Source of the DNA: Bacteroidia bacterium
Lineage (GTDB): Bacteria; Bacteroidota; Bacteroidia; Flavobacteriales; Flavobacteriaceae
Reading direction: 5' to 3'
NCBI GenBank assembly: GCA_030425715.1
Contig: JAUIAA010000007.1
Coordinates: forward strand, 1 to 18,305
Length of the DNA: 18,305 nucleotides
Position numbers and translations under genes: made by a program. This document shows, one piece after another, positions 7,100 through 15,172 of the stretch; positions within the stretch are counted from its first letter, which is position 1; each line of letters starts with the position of its first letter. The notes below the pieces were generated by a model. It was not told the DNA's origin. It was given only the letters and a program-made list of their open reading frames with translations, and searched no databases.

Positions 7100-7513
7100 A
7101 TGAAATATTTAAAATTTTTATTGGTAGGTATATTTTTTGGTATTGTTTTAAGCAAAGCTGAAGTAATCTCTTGGTTTCGAATTTATGAAATGTTCAAATT
7201 TCAATCCTTTCACATGTATGGCATCATTGGCTCCGCTGTTGTTATTGGAATTGTAATAATAACACTATTCAAATCAGGCAAACTAAAATCAATTACAGGC
7301 GATAGGGTTATTATTTCTCCTAAAGAAAAAGGAATAGCTAAAAATTTAATTGGCGGAATCATATTTGGCTTAGGGTGGGCCTTAGGTGGTGCTTGTCCGG
7401 GGCCAATGTTTGCATTGATTGGTTATGGTATTTTTAGTATTTTAATTGTATTATTTGGAGCCATTCTTGGCGCATTTGTATACCATAAATTTAAACATAA
7501 ACTACCGCATTAA
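7100..7513 (+). CDS. YeeE/YedE-family sulfur transporter, second half (PmpB-like)
   Basis: A 137-residue membrane protein beginning MKYLKFLLVGIFFGIVLSKA. I chose the ATG at 7100, 4 nt after the previous stop, because this is where family members start; an in-frame ATG at 7073 would add nine residues and overlap the upstream gene. The second YeeE/YedE signature is GWALGGACPGPMFALIGYG (92-110) with C99. Three to four membrane segments are visible (about 5-19, 38-57, 82-98, 104-128). Together with the preceding gene it should form one thiosulfate or sulfane-sulfur channel, with the signature cysteines as relay points. moaA starts 73 nt downstream with its own -7 element. Confidence 0.88.
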   Translation: MKYLKFLLVGIFFGIVLSKAEVISWFRIYEMFKFQSFHMYGIIGSAVVIGIVIITLFKSGKLKSITGDRVIISPKEKGIAKNLIGGIIFGLGWALGGACPGPMFALIGYGIFSILIVLFGAILGAFVYHKFKHKLPH

Positions 7514-7551
7514 TAAATAGCTCGATACTCGTTTTTGAGCACTTAATTTCT

Positions 7552-7559
7552 TAAATTTG
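7552..7559 (+). promoter_or_regulatory. -7 promoter element of moaA
   Basis: TAAATTTG matches TAnnTTTG and ends 27 nt before the ATG at 7587. A TTG lies 14 nt upstream, which is rather close for a -33 element. The TTG inside this element could be read as an alternative moaA start, but it is better explained as promoter. Confidence 0.45.
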
Positions 7560-7586
7560 GGGTTTCTCAACCTTAGAAACCCATAT

Positions 7587-8573
7587 ATGTTAGTCGATTC
7601 ATTTGGCAGAAAAATTACTTATCTACGCTTGGCAGTTACCGATCGTTGTAACCTGCGTTGCCAATACTGTATGCCAGCGGAAGGGATAAAAATTGTAGAG
7701 AGAAAAGATTTACTCACTTTTAAAGAAATGTATCGCATTACCAGAGTTTTAAGTGAGCTTGGAGTAAATAAAATTAGATTAACTGGGGGGGAGCCTTTTG
7801 TAAGAAAAGATTTTATTTCTTTTTTAGATATGCTTTCGTTTAACGATAAATTAGACGAAATTAATATTACTACCAACGGTGCTTTAATTGCACCACATAT
7901 CCCAAAATTAGAACAACTTAACATTAAAAACATCAATTTAAGTTTAGATACGCTTCGAGCAGATCGATTTTTAAAAATTAAGCGAAGAAATTTATTTCAT
8001 GAAACTTACAAAGTGTTTGAAAATTTATTAGAAAGTTCGCTAAATTTAAAACTAAACGTAGTAGTACAATCTGGCTTTAACACCGATGAAATTGTTGATT
8101 TTGTTAGTCTTACTAAAGACAAAAATTTCGAAGTTCGGTTTATTGAAGAAATGCCTTTTAATGGTAGTGGCCAAAGAGATATGCAAGAAAATTGGGATTT
8201 TACTAAAATTCTGGCCGAAGTTCAAAATTCGTTCGAAAATATCAACGCCATAGCAACAAAAAAGTCAGCTACAGCTAAAAAGTTTCAAGTTAAAAACTTT
8301 AAAGGCACATTTGGTATCATTCCCGCTTTTACCCGAACCATTTGTAACGATTGTAATAGAATTAGAATTACAGCAACTGGTATGTTTAAAAATTGCCTGT
8401 TTGACGAAGGTGTTTTTAATATTCGTGATTTTATACGCCAAGGTGCTAGTGATGAACAACTAAAAAATTTATTTATAAATACAGTACAAAAAAAACCAAA
8501 AAACGGATTTATTGCAGAAGCCAATCGATTAAGCAATGGTGTCTCCGAAAGCATGTGGACCATTGGAGGTTAG
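7587..8573 (+). CDS. moaA: GTP 3',8-cyclase (Moco biosynthesis radical SAM enzyme)
   Basis: A 328-residue radical SAM enzyme that cyclises GTP to 3',8-cyclo-7,8-dihydro-GTP, the first step of Moco synthesis. The N-terminal 4Fe-4S cluster motif is CNLRCQYC (C21, C25, C28), the SAM-site motif is LTGGEP (65-70), and the second cluster is held by CNDC and FKNC (C253, C256, C270). The protein ends in the functional GG dipeptide (WTIGG). I set the start at the ATG at 7587, from which the protein reads MLVDSFGRKITYLRLAVTDR as in other MoaA proteins; a TTG at 7557 overlaps the promoter element. It opens the plus-strand Moco block, 73 nt after the sulfur transporter. Confidence 0.95.
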   Translation: MLVDSFGRKITYLRLAVTDRCNLRCQYCMPAEGIKIVERKDLLTFKEMYRITRVLSELGVNKIRLTGGEPFVRKDFISFLDMLSFNDKLDEINITTNGALIAPHIPKLEQLNIKNINLSLDTLRADRFLKIKRRNLFHETYKVFENLLESSLNLKLNVVVQSGFNTDEIVDFVSLTKDKNFEVRFIEEMPFNGSGQRDMQENWDFTKILAEVQNSFENINAIATKKSATAKKFQVKNFKGTFGIIPAFTRTICNDCNRIRITATGMFKNCLFDEGVFNIRDFIRQGASDEQLKNLFINTVQKKPKNGFIAEANRLSNGVSESMWTIGG

Positions 8574-8597
8574 GTTTCATTAGCTAACTCTCAATAC

Positions 8598-8648
8598 GCA
8601 AACGGTTTATAGATTAAATAAATCCAGTAAATTCCAATTCCCGTTTGC
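8598..8648. repeat. 8-bp inverted repeat in the moaA-moeA gap
   Basis: GCAAACGG (8598-8605) and CCGTTTGC (8641-8648) are perfect inverted copies around a 35-nt loop. A second possible stem, GCCT/AGGC, begins inside the right arm (8647-8650) and ends near 8663, so the two could be alternatives in the moeA leader RNA. The gap has no TAnnTTTG element and no recognisable riboswitch. Confidence 0.5.
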
Positions 8649-8677
8649 CTTGTAAAAAGAGGCATAAAAAAATAAAA

Positions 8678-9880
8678 ATGATTACCGTAAAACAAGCCAT
8701 AACAACCATATTACATTCCGCAGAAAATTTTGGAGAAGAAGAGGTCTTATTGCATAAATCAGTAGGTCGAATTCTTAAAGAAGATATTTGTGCAGATAGA
8801 GATTTCCCTCCTTTTCATCGAGTTAGCATGGATGGTATTGCCTTACAGCACCAAACTTTTTTGACAGGTAAAAAAACTTATCAAATAGAAGGCATTCAAG
8901 CCGCTGGAGCGGAACAGATTGCACTTTCAAACCCAAATAATTGTGTAGAAGCAATGACTGGAGCTGTTTTACCTAAAAATACCGATGTAGTTGTACCATA
9001 CGAGCTAATTTCCATAGAAAATGGTTGTGCTTCCCTAAATATAGATGCAGTAAACTATTTTCAAAACATTCATAAAAAAGGAAAAGACAGAAAAAAAGGA
9101 GCGCTTTTAGTAAAAAAGAACACTGTTATTTCTGCAGCAGAAATTGGCATTTTGGCTACTGTTGGAAAAGCAGAAGTTATGGTAGCGAAACCGCCAAAAA
9201 TTGCAATCATTTCTACAGGAGATGAGTTAGTTGAAGTGCATGAAAATCCTAAAGAACATCAAATAAGAAAAAGCAATGTACATACCTTGTGGGCAGTTTT
9301 ACAAGATCTAAATATTAAAAACGCAGATACTTTTCATTTTAATGATGATAAAACGATTTTACTAGAAAAAATAGAAGCTATTTTGCAAAATTATGACGTC
9401 TTACTATTTAGCGGTGCGGTAAGTAAAGGGAAATTTGATTTTTTACCAGAAGTATTAGATCAATTAGAAGTAAAAAAACAATTTCATAAAGTACAACAAA
9501 GGCCGGGAAAACCATTTTGGTTTGGAAAGAAAGAGAATAAAACGGTTTTTGCCTTTCCTGGAAACCCTGTATCTACCTTTGTAAGCTTTTTAAAATATTT
9601 TATTCCATGGTATAAAAAATCAATGGGTTTGCCTTTTGAAAATATGGCTTATGCTATTTTAGCGGAAACTGTAACTTTTAAGCCCAATTTAAGCTATTTT
9701 TTACAAGTTAAATTGGAAAACAAACAAGGAAAAATCTATGCCATCCCTGTATATGGAAATGGGTCAGGGGATTTGGCTAATTTAGCCGAAGCAGACGCCT
9801 TTATTGAATTGCCTAGTGAAAAAGCAGAATTTCTAAAAGGTGAAGTTTATCCCATTTTAAGGTATAGAAAACACATTTAA
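8678..9880 (+). CDS. moeA: Molybdopterin molybdenumtransferase
   Basis: A 400-residue cytosolic enzyme that inserts molybdenum into (adenylylated) molybdopterin. I start it at the ATG at 8678 (MITVKQAITTIL), which matches family starts; a TTG 33 nt upstream lies in an inverted repeat and is unlikely. Landmarks are FPPFHRVSMDGIAL (the FDxSAMDGYA region), EAMTGAVLPKNTDVVVPYE, the MPT-binding-fold STGDEL followed by IRKSNVHTL, SGAVSKGKFDF (SGGVSxGxxD in E. coli) and FAFPGNPVSTFVSF. A C-terminal beta domain completes the normal length. The adenylyltransferase partner MogA is not encoded in the window. moaC follows 12 nt downstream. Confidence 0.94.
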   Translation: MITVKQAITTILHSAENFGEEEVLLHKSVGRILKEDICADRDFPPFHRVSMDGIALQHQTFLTGKKTYQIEGIQAAGAEQIALSNPNNCVEAMTGAVLPKNTDVVVPYELISIENGCASLNIDAVNYFQNIHKKGKDRKKGALLVKKNTVISAAEIGILATVGKAEVMVAKPPKIAIISTGDELVEVHENPKEHQIRKSNVHTLWAVLQDLNIKNADTFHFNDDKTILLEKIEAILQNYDVLLFSGAVSKGKFDFLPEVLDQLEVKKQFHKVQQRPGKPFWFGKKENKTVFAFPGNPVSTFVSFLKYFIPWYKKSMGLPFENMAYAILAETVTFKPNLSYFLQVKLENKQGKIYAIPVYGNGSGDLANLAEADAFIELPSEKAEFLKGEVYPILRYRKHI

Positions 9881-9892
9881 AAAATTAAGATT

Positions 9893-10369
9893 TTGAGTAA
9901 TTTTACACATTTAGACAATAAAAACCAGCCAAAAATGGTAAATGTTGGTGCTAAGAAAATAACCCAAAGAAAAGCTACCGCAAAGGCTACCATGTTTTTA
10001 GGCAAAGAAATTATTGGCTTGCTTGAAAATAAAGAGTTGTACATTAAAAAAGGACCCGTATTTCAAACGGCAATTATCGCAGGTATTCAAGGCGTTAAAA
10101 AAACCGCTGAGTTAATCCCTATGTGCCATCCATTGCTGATTAATGGGGTTTCTATCACTATTGACATTATAAATACTACTCAAATTGAAATTATTTGCGC
10201 CGTAGAAATAGAAGGAAAAACCGGTGTAGAAATGGAGGCATTGACTGGTGTAAGCACAGCTGCTTTAACCGTATATGATATGTGTAAAGCTATTTCACAA
10301 AAAATAGTAATTCAAAAAGTGCAATTGGTAGAAAAAACAGGTGGAAAATCGGATATAAAAAATCCATAA
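9893..10369 (+). CDS. moaC: Cyclic pyranopterin monophosphate synthase (TTG start)
   Basis: A 158-residue enzyme that converts the MoaA product to cyclic pyranopterin monophosphate. Active-site residues known from E. coli MoaC are all in place: K52/K53 in IKKGP, H79 in PMCHPLL, E113 and E115 in GVEMEALTGVS, D129 and K132 in YDMCKA and K148 in VEKTGGKSD. The only ATG near the N-terminus is codon 15, which would remove the conserved FTHLD segment, so translation probably starts at the TTG at 9893. It lies 12 nt after moeA and 2 nt before the mobA fusion gene, inside a tight operon. Confidence 0.93.
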   Translation: MSNFTHLDNKNQPKMVNVGAKKITQRKATAKATMFLGKEIIGLLENKELYIKKGPVFQTAIIAGIQGVKKTAELIPMCHPLLINGVSITIDIINTTQIEIICAVEIEGKTGVEMEALTGVSTAALTVYDMCKAISQKIVIQKVQLVEKTGGKSDIKNP

Positions 10370-10371
10370 AA

Positions 10372-11487
10372 ATGGAAAAACATCAAAAACACAGCAAATT
10401 AGAAAAACGAAATTTTCAAAATTTTGCAAACAATGAAATTGCAATTTTAGGCACAAATTGCTCAAATATTAGCGATTTAGTGCAAAATATTGTTCAAAAT
10501 CTTAAAAAAAAGTATAAAATTGGTTATTTAGATGCTTCGCATAAAGAAGCAACTTTAGCTCCAAAATTAGATACTTTCACATTTCATCATTCTGGTAATT
10601 TAGAGGTCATTGCTGCCGATAAAATGAATCGCTATAATGATAAAAATAAATTTTCAGCCTATGATTTTCTATTTATCAATGGCAATCATTTTGAAGGTAG
10701 TCAACAAATCTTAGTGTTAGATAATGACAAAGAGAAATCCGTATTAAAACGGTTAAACCAATTAAAAAACATTCAATTCGTCATTCTATTAAACCAGTCT
10801 TCTCAATTTTTTGATTTTTTGATCGAGGCTTATCCTACAATTAAAAACTTACATTGTTACGGTATTTCTGAAATAGACAAAATTGGCAGACATATAGAAA
10901 ACTTAATCGAGCAAAATATCGCTCCTGTACAAGGTTTGGTTTTAGCAGGTGGAAAAAGTGAGCGTATGGGAACCGACAAAGGATTGTTGCAATACCATGG
11001 AAAATCACAAAGAACTTATGCTTTGGAGTTATTAAAAAAATCTAATCTAAAAACCTTTTTATCGGTTAGAAACCAGCAAGAAATTGAAATTAAAAAATGT
11101 ATTGAAGATACCTTTATTAACCTCGGTCCCTTTGGCGCAATTTGTTCTGCATTTCAAAAAAATCCGAATGTAGCCTGGTTGGTATTGGCAACCGATTTGC
11201 CATTTGTAGATAAAAAAATAATTAATTTACTGCTTGAAAAAAGAAATCCGTCAAAAATTGCTACAGCAATTCAAGGAGAAAATAAAGATTTTCCTGAGCC
11301 TTTAATTACCATTTGGGAGCCAAAATCCTACCCTATTTTATTACAATACTTAGCACAAGGTATTTCTTGCCCGAGAAAAGTGTTGATCAATAACGAGGTA
11401 GAAATAATAAAAGTTGACGACAAGTTGATTAGAAACATCAATACCCCTCAAGAATTTGAGGCTGCCAAGAAAGAAATCAATGCCTAA
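10372..11487 (+). CDS. mobA: Molybdenum cofactor guanylyltransferase with extra N-terminal domain
   Basis: A 371-residue protein. Residues 186-371 are MobA, which transfers GMP from GTP to Mo-molybdopterin: LAGGKSERMGTDKG (191-204) is the nucleotide-binding loop, ATDLPF (273-278) holds the metal, and a MobA-like C-terminal half includes EPLITIWEP. Residues 22-180 form another alpha/beta domain beginning EIAILGTNCSNISDLV. Its place and beta-strand/loop/helix layout recall MobB, the GTP-binding partner of MobA, but the P-loop Gly-Lys-Thr is missing, so it cannot bind GTP in the usual way. Whether it is a decayed MobB or something else is open. The last 8 nt overlap the DUF1835 gene. A MobA implies that the organism makes MGD-type molybdoenzymes. 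Confidence 0.88.
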   Translation: MEKHQKHSKLEKRNFQNFANNEIAILGTNCSNISDLVQNIVQNLKKKYKIGYLDASHKEATLAPKLDTFTFHHSGNLEVIAADKMNRYNDKNKFSAYDFLFINGNHFEGSQQILVLDNDKEKSVLKRLNQLKNIQFVILLNQSSQFFDFLIEAYPTIKNLHCYGISEIDKIGRHIENLIEQNIAPVQGLVLAGGKSERMGTDKGLLQYHGKSQRTYALELLKKSNLKTFLSVRNQQEIEIKKCIEDTFINLGPFGAICSAFQKNPNVAWLVLATDLPFVDKKIINLLLEKRNPSKIATAIQGENKDFPEPLITIWEPKSYPILLQYLAQGISCPRKVLINNEVEIIKVDDKLIRNINTPQEFEAAKKEINA

Positions 11488-12313
11488 AACCTTACACATA
11501 TTAAATGGAGATGCTACCAAAGTCATTTTTGAAAAGTCTAGGCTTAAGGGAGACTTGTTAATTTGGAGAGAAATGCTCTGTGAAGGTGCATTAGATAAAG
11601 AAGTGGGTACAGATGCGTTTTGGAAAAAACGCTATACTTTTTTTGAAGATGAAGTTGGTGTTTCCAAATTGGATTATTTTGACAAAAGCCTCAAGGAAAT
11701 TCTAAAAATTGAAAATATTGGCAATTATGAGGCGGTTGTACTTTGGTTTGAATACGATTTGTTTTGCCAAATAAATCTACTTGGAGCGATGGCATTCTTA
11801 CTAAAATATTACCAAAAACACATCAAATTTTATTTGGTTTGCACCGGTAGAGAAAAAGGAAATCAGGATTGGAAATCCCTATCAGATTATAGTCCGGAGC
11901 AATATAATTTTTTATATGAAAACAGAATAAAACTCTCTCGAAACGATTTGCTATTTGCCAAAGAAGCTTGGGATGTTTATGTTACAAATAATCCTACCGA
12001 TTTAGTTGCTTTTCCTTTTGATAAAAACAAAAAACTAGCTTATTTACAGCTAGCTATTCGTCAACATTTACATCGGTTTCCCAAAGAAAATGGTTGCAAT
12101 CAACAAGAGGAAAAACTGCTCGAAATCATAGGTGAAAATCAATTCAATCATCATGAAATTATTAGAGAAATTTTACGCTGGCAAAATAAAGAAACGGTAT
12201 ACGGTTTTGGAGATTTGCAATACGATTTGATACTAAGTGCCTTAGAAAAATATTATACTATTAAGGAAGGAATTTACAGCTTAAATGCACTGGGAAAAGA
12301 AAAGTTAAAATGA
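11480..12313 (+). CDS. DUF1835 domain-containing protein
   Basis: A 277-residue soluble protein of unknown function. The start is the ATG at 11480, overlapping mobA by 8 nt; an upstream TTG in the same frame is not needed. The N-terminus reads HILNGDAT (6-13) and WREMLCEG (29-36), the hallmarks of DUF1835, then VVLWFEYDLFCQINLL (86-101). The C-terminal third (about 195-277) looks helical and ends in a small winged-helix-like stretch. No signal peptide or membrane segment is visible. It shares 4 nt (ATGA) with the following moeB, so it is translated with Moco genes on both sides. This suggests, but does not show, a role in Moco synthesis or in a process that shares its regulation. Confidence 0.83.
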   Translation: MPKTLHILNGDATKVIFEKSRLKGDLLIWREMLCEGALDKEVGTDAFWKKRYTFFEDEVGVSKLDYFDKSLKEILKIENIGNYEAVVLWFEYDLFCQINLLGAMAFLLKYYQKHIKFYLVCTGREKGNQDWKSLSDYSPEQYNFLYENRIKLSRNDLLFAKEAWDVYVTNNPTDLVAFPFDKNKKLAYLQLAIRQHLHRFPKENGCNQQEEKLLEIIGENQFNHHEIIREILRWQNKETVYGFGDLQYDLILSALEKYYTIKEGIYSLNALGKEKLK

Positions 12314-13401
12314 ATTTTACCAAAGAACAATTTTACAAACGGCAAACATTAGTTCAAGAATTTGGTGCTAGTGGTCAGCAAAAACTACAGGATGCAAAAG
12401 TGGTAATTATTGGTTGTGGCGGATTGGGAAATACTGTTGCGGCTTACCTTACTTCAAGCGGAATTGGAGCATTACATTTGATAGATTTCGACCAAATAGA
12501 TATTACCAATTTACATCGACAAGTGTTTTTTAAGCCAATGGATATTGGTAAAAACAAATCCGAAATTTTAGCCAAACAATTGCAACAAAACAATCCGTTT
12601 GTAAGGGTGTCTTTTGCCAATCTAACCATTTCAAAATCAAATATAGCAACTCATTTAATGGCTTTTGATTATATAGTAGACTGTACAGATAGCCTTCCTA
12701 TTAAGTATTTATTAAATGATTTTTGTGTGCTATATGATAAACCTTTGGTATATGGATCCTTACATAAATTTGATGGCTATGTCGCTAGTTTTAATATTTT
12801 GCAAAAAGAAGGAAGTCGATCGGCTAACTTAAGAGATGCCTTTCCTAAAATTCCTAAAAAAGGAATGCCAAATTGTGCCGAAGTTGGCACTTTAAACCCT
12901 ATAGTTGGTATAGTTGGTTTGCTACAAGCCAATGAAGTAATCAAACTTGTATCGGGTATTGGAAAACCCATTCAAAATCAAATATTAATTTACAATAGTT
13001 TGGAGAATTCACAGTATAAAATGCAACTCCAACCTAATTTTAATAAGGCTAAGATTCAACTTATTTTTGAAAAAGAGCATTATCAAGACCCTAGCTGTAC
13101 TTATCAAAAAGAAGAACTGTTAATTTCGGCGAAAGCCTTACAAGAAGATTTGTTACACAACAAAAGTAAATTAAAAATAATATCTGTAATTGAAGATGTA
13201 CAAACCAAAATTCCGTTTGAAGCAGATTACAAGATTCCTTTATCACAATTAAAATTAGACAGCCTAAAATTTGATAAAAATAAAATTTATATTGTGGTTT
13301 GTAACAAAGGTATTTCAAGCTATATAGCTACTGAAAAAATTAAAAACACTTTTCCAGATTTAAAAATACTAAGCTTGGAAAACGGAATTACCCAATACTA
13401 A
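12310..13401 (+). CDS. moeB: MoaD-activating adenylyltransferase with rhodanese-like domain (MoeB/ThiF family)
   Basis: A 363-residue fusion. Residues 1-240 are an E1-like MoeB domain with the ATP site GCGGLGN (35-41), the DxxNLHRQ region (61-71), the metal aspartate in DCTD (124-127) and C189 in PNCAEVG. It should adenylylate the C-terminal glycine of MoaD. Residues 270-363 are rhodanese-like, with the active-site loop VCNKGISS (C331), a likely persulfide carrier for thiocarboxylation. The four zinc cysteines of E. coli MoeB are largely gone: GSRSANLRD stands in place of the first CxxC, and only C263 marks the second. It starts within the stop codon of the DUF1835 gene, and the MutS-like gene starts directly after its stop. 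Confidence 0.9.
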   Translation: MNFTKEQFYKRQTLVQEFGASGQQKLQDAKVVIIGCGGLGNTVAAYLTSSGIGALHLIDFDQIDITNLHRQVFFKPMDIGKNKSEILAKQLQQNNPFVRVSFANLTISKSNIATHLMAFDYIVDCTDSLPIKYLLNDFCVLYDKPLVYGSLHKFDGYVASFNILQKEGSRSANLRDAFPKIPKKGMPNCAEVGTLNPIVGIVGLLQANEVIKLVSGIGKPIQNQILIYNSLENSQYKMQLQPNFNKAKIQLIFEKEHYQDPSCTYQKEELLISAKALQEDLLHNKSKLKIISVIEDVQTKIPFEADYKIPLSQLKLDSLKFDKNKIYIVVCNKGISSYIATEKIKNTFPDLKILSLENGITQY

Positions 13402-15171
13402 ATGCAAGATCCAAAAGAATTTTATATTGCTGAAAAAGAGAAGTTTGAAAATGAATTTCAAACTTTAAAAAAACAAAGTGCTACGCTAAGCACCCTCCGT
13501 TTGCTTGTGTTTTTAGCCACTGCATTTGGAATTTATTTCTCGTTTTCCAATACTGTTATTGCCATAATCATCGCTTTTTTAGGAATAGGGCTGTTTTTAT
13601 TTTTGATAATAAAACACACTGCTTTACACGATAAAAAAAATTTATGTGACAAATTAATCACCTTAAACCAAACAGAAATTGAAGTTTTGAAGGGTAACTA
13701 TCAAAACCTAGAAAACGGTGCTGAATATATCAATCCACAGCACCATTTTAGTTTTGATATTGATTTATTTGGCAAGGGATCCTTTTTTCAATACCTCAAC
13801 CGAACGGCAAGTTTAGAAGGTAAAGAAAACTTAGTACAATGGTTATGCGAAAACAACATCTTAAAAATTGAAGAGAAGCAAAAAAGTACCATAGAGTTAG
13901 CTAAACATCCCAAATGGCGACAACTTTATACTGCAACGAGCAGCTTAACCCAAGTGCAATTTCCTGTAAAGGATACTGTAAGTTGGATTCAAAATTATAA
14001 AAATGCAATTCCTGCTTTTTTTAATTATATCCCTAGCATTTTTACTGCTTTATCTGTAATACTTATTGCTCTGGTAAGTTTTGATAAAATAGCTCCTGCA
14101 GCGTTAGTTGTTTGGTTTTTATTAGGGTTGGGAATTTCAAGTATTTATCTCAAAAAAGTAAATGCTATTTATCAAAATTCCGATAAGGCCAAAGCTACTT
14201 TTAAGCAATATTTTAAATTGTTGCAACAAATTGAAGGTGCTCATTTTAAAACAGAATTGCTAAAACAAAAACAAGAAGCAATCCAATTAAAACAAGAAAA
14301 AGCAAGTGACATTTTTTATAAATTTTCAAAAATATTAGATGCCTTAGACCAACGAAACAACCTGCTTATTGCGGTTTTAGGAAATGGCTTTTTGCTAAGA
14401 GATTTATATCAGGCCAAAAAAGTGGAAAATTGGATCCATACCTACCATAATAAAGTGGAAAAATGGTTTGAGGTAATTGCTTATTTTGATGCAAAAAATT
14501 CAATGGCGAATTATGCCTTTAACCATCCTCAATCTGTTTTTCCTGAAATTGACCATGGAACCCATTTGATACAAGCCAAAAACCTTGGACATCCTTTAAT
14601 TGATGTAAATGAGCGAATTGACAATAATTTTTCGATAGACAAAAAGCAATTTTTTATTATTACTGGTGCTAATATGGCGGGTAAAAGCACCTTTTTAAGA
14701 ACCGTTTCTTTGGGTATAGTTATGGCAAATATGGGCTTACCCGTTTGTGCAGAAAATTTTGTTTATGTGCCTATTAAATTGATTACGAGTATGCGTGCCA
14801 CAGATTCATTAGCCGAAGATACTTCCTATTTTTTCTCTGAATTAAAACGCTTGAAATTTATAGTAGATGAAATCAAAACTGAAAATTATTTTATCATTTT
14901 AGACGAAATTTTAAAGGGTACCAATAGCACAGACAAGGCCATTGGATCGAAAAAATTTGTTCAAAAATTAGTTGCATCAGAATCCACAGGAATTATCGCA
15001 ACACATGATTTGAGTTTGTGTGAGATTGAAAAGGAATTACCACAAATTAAAAACTATTATTTCGACGCCGAAATTATAAATAATGAACTGCATTTTGACT
15101 ACCATTTAAAATCTGGTATTTGTAAAAACATGAACGCTTCTTTTTTGTTAAAAAAAATGGAGATTGTTTAG
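13402..15171 (+). CDS. Membrane-anchored MutS-family ATPase
   Basis: A 589-residue protein with the C-terminal MutS ATPase: Walker A GANMAGKST (422-430), the helical stretch with AEDTSYFFSE (471-480) and Walker B YFIILDEILKGTNS (496-509), then IATHD. The DNA-mismatch-binding domain of true MutS is missing. Instead, hydrophobic pairs near 31-70 and 208-250 give probably four membrane segments, followed by a clamp-like helical region (about 260-360). The family is common in Bacteroidetes and usually annotated as mismatch repair protein MutS, but its function is not known to me and mismatch repair is doubtful. It directly abuts moeB (ATG follows the TAA with no gap) and ends 1 nt from the convergent moaE. 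Confidence 0.88.
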   Translation: MQDPKEFYIAEKEKFENEFQTLKKQSATLSTLRLLVFLATAFGIYFSFSNTVIAIIIAFLGIGLFLFLIIKHTALHDKKNLCDKLITLNQTEIEVLKGNYQNLENGAEYINPQHHFSFDIDLFGKGSFFQYLNRTASLEGKENLVQWLCENNILKIEEKQKSTIELAKHPKWRQLYTATSSLTQVQFPVKDTVSWIQNYKNAIPAFFNYIPSIFTALSVILIALVSFDKIAPAALVVWFLLGLGISSIYLKKVNAIYQNSDKAKATFKQYFKLLQQIEGAHFKTELLKQKQEAIQLKQEKASDIFYKFSKILDALDQRNNLLIAVLGNGFLLRDLYQAKKVENWIHTYHNKVEKWFEVIAYFDAKNSMANYAFNHPQSVFPEIDHGTHLIQAKNLGHPLIDVNERIDNNFSIDKKQFFIITGANMAGKSTFLRTVSLGIVMANMGLPVCAENFVYVPIKLITSMRATDSLAEDTSYFFSELKRLKFIVDEIKTENYFIILDEILKGTNSTDKAIGSKKFVQKLVASESTGIIATHDLSLCEIEKELPQIKNYYFDAEIINNELHFDYHLKSGICKNMNASFLLKKMEIV

Positions 15172-15172
15172 T

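Noticed and set aside
7520..7540. GCTC/GAGC stem between the second YeeE/YedE gene and moaA as a terminator.
   Set aside because: Only 4 bp with a 13-nt loop and no T tract. It is too weak to claim.
7635..7652. GTTAC-N8-GTAAC, which looks like a fourth operator.
   Set aside because: The half-sites are in the opposite order with a longer spacer, lie inside moaA and partly encode its conserved CNLRC cluster motif, and no -7 element follows at the right distance.
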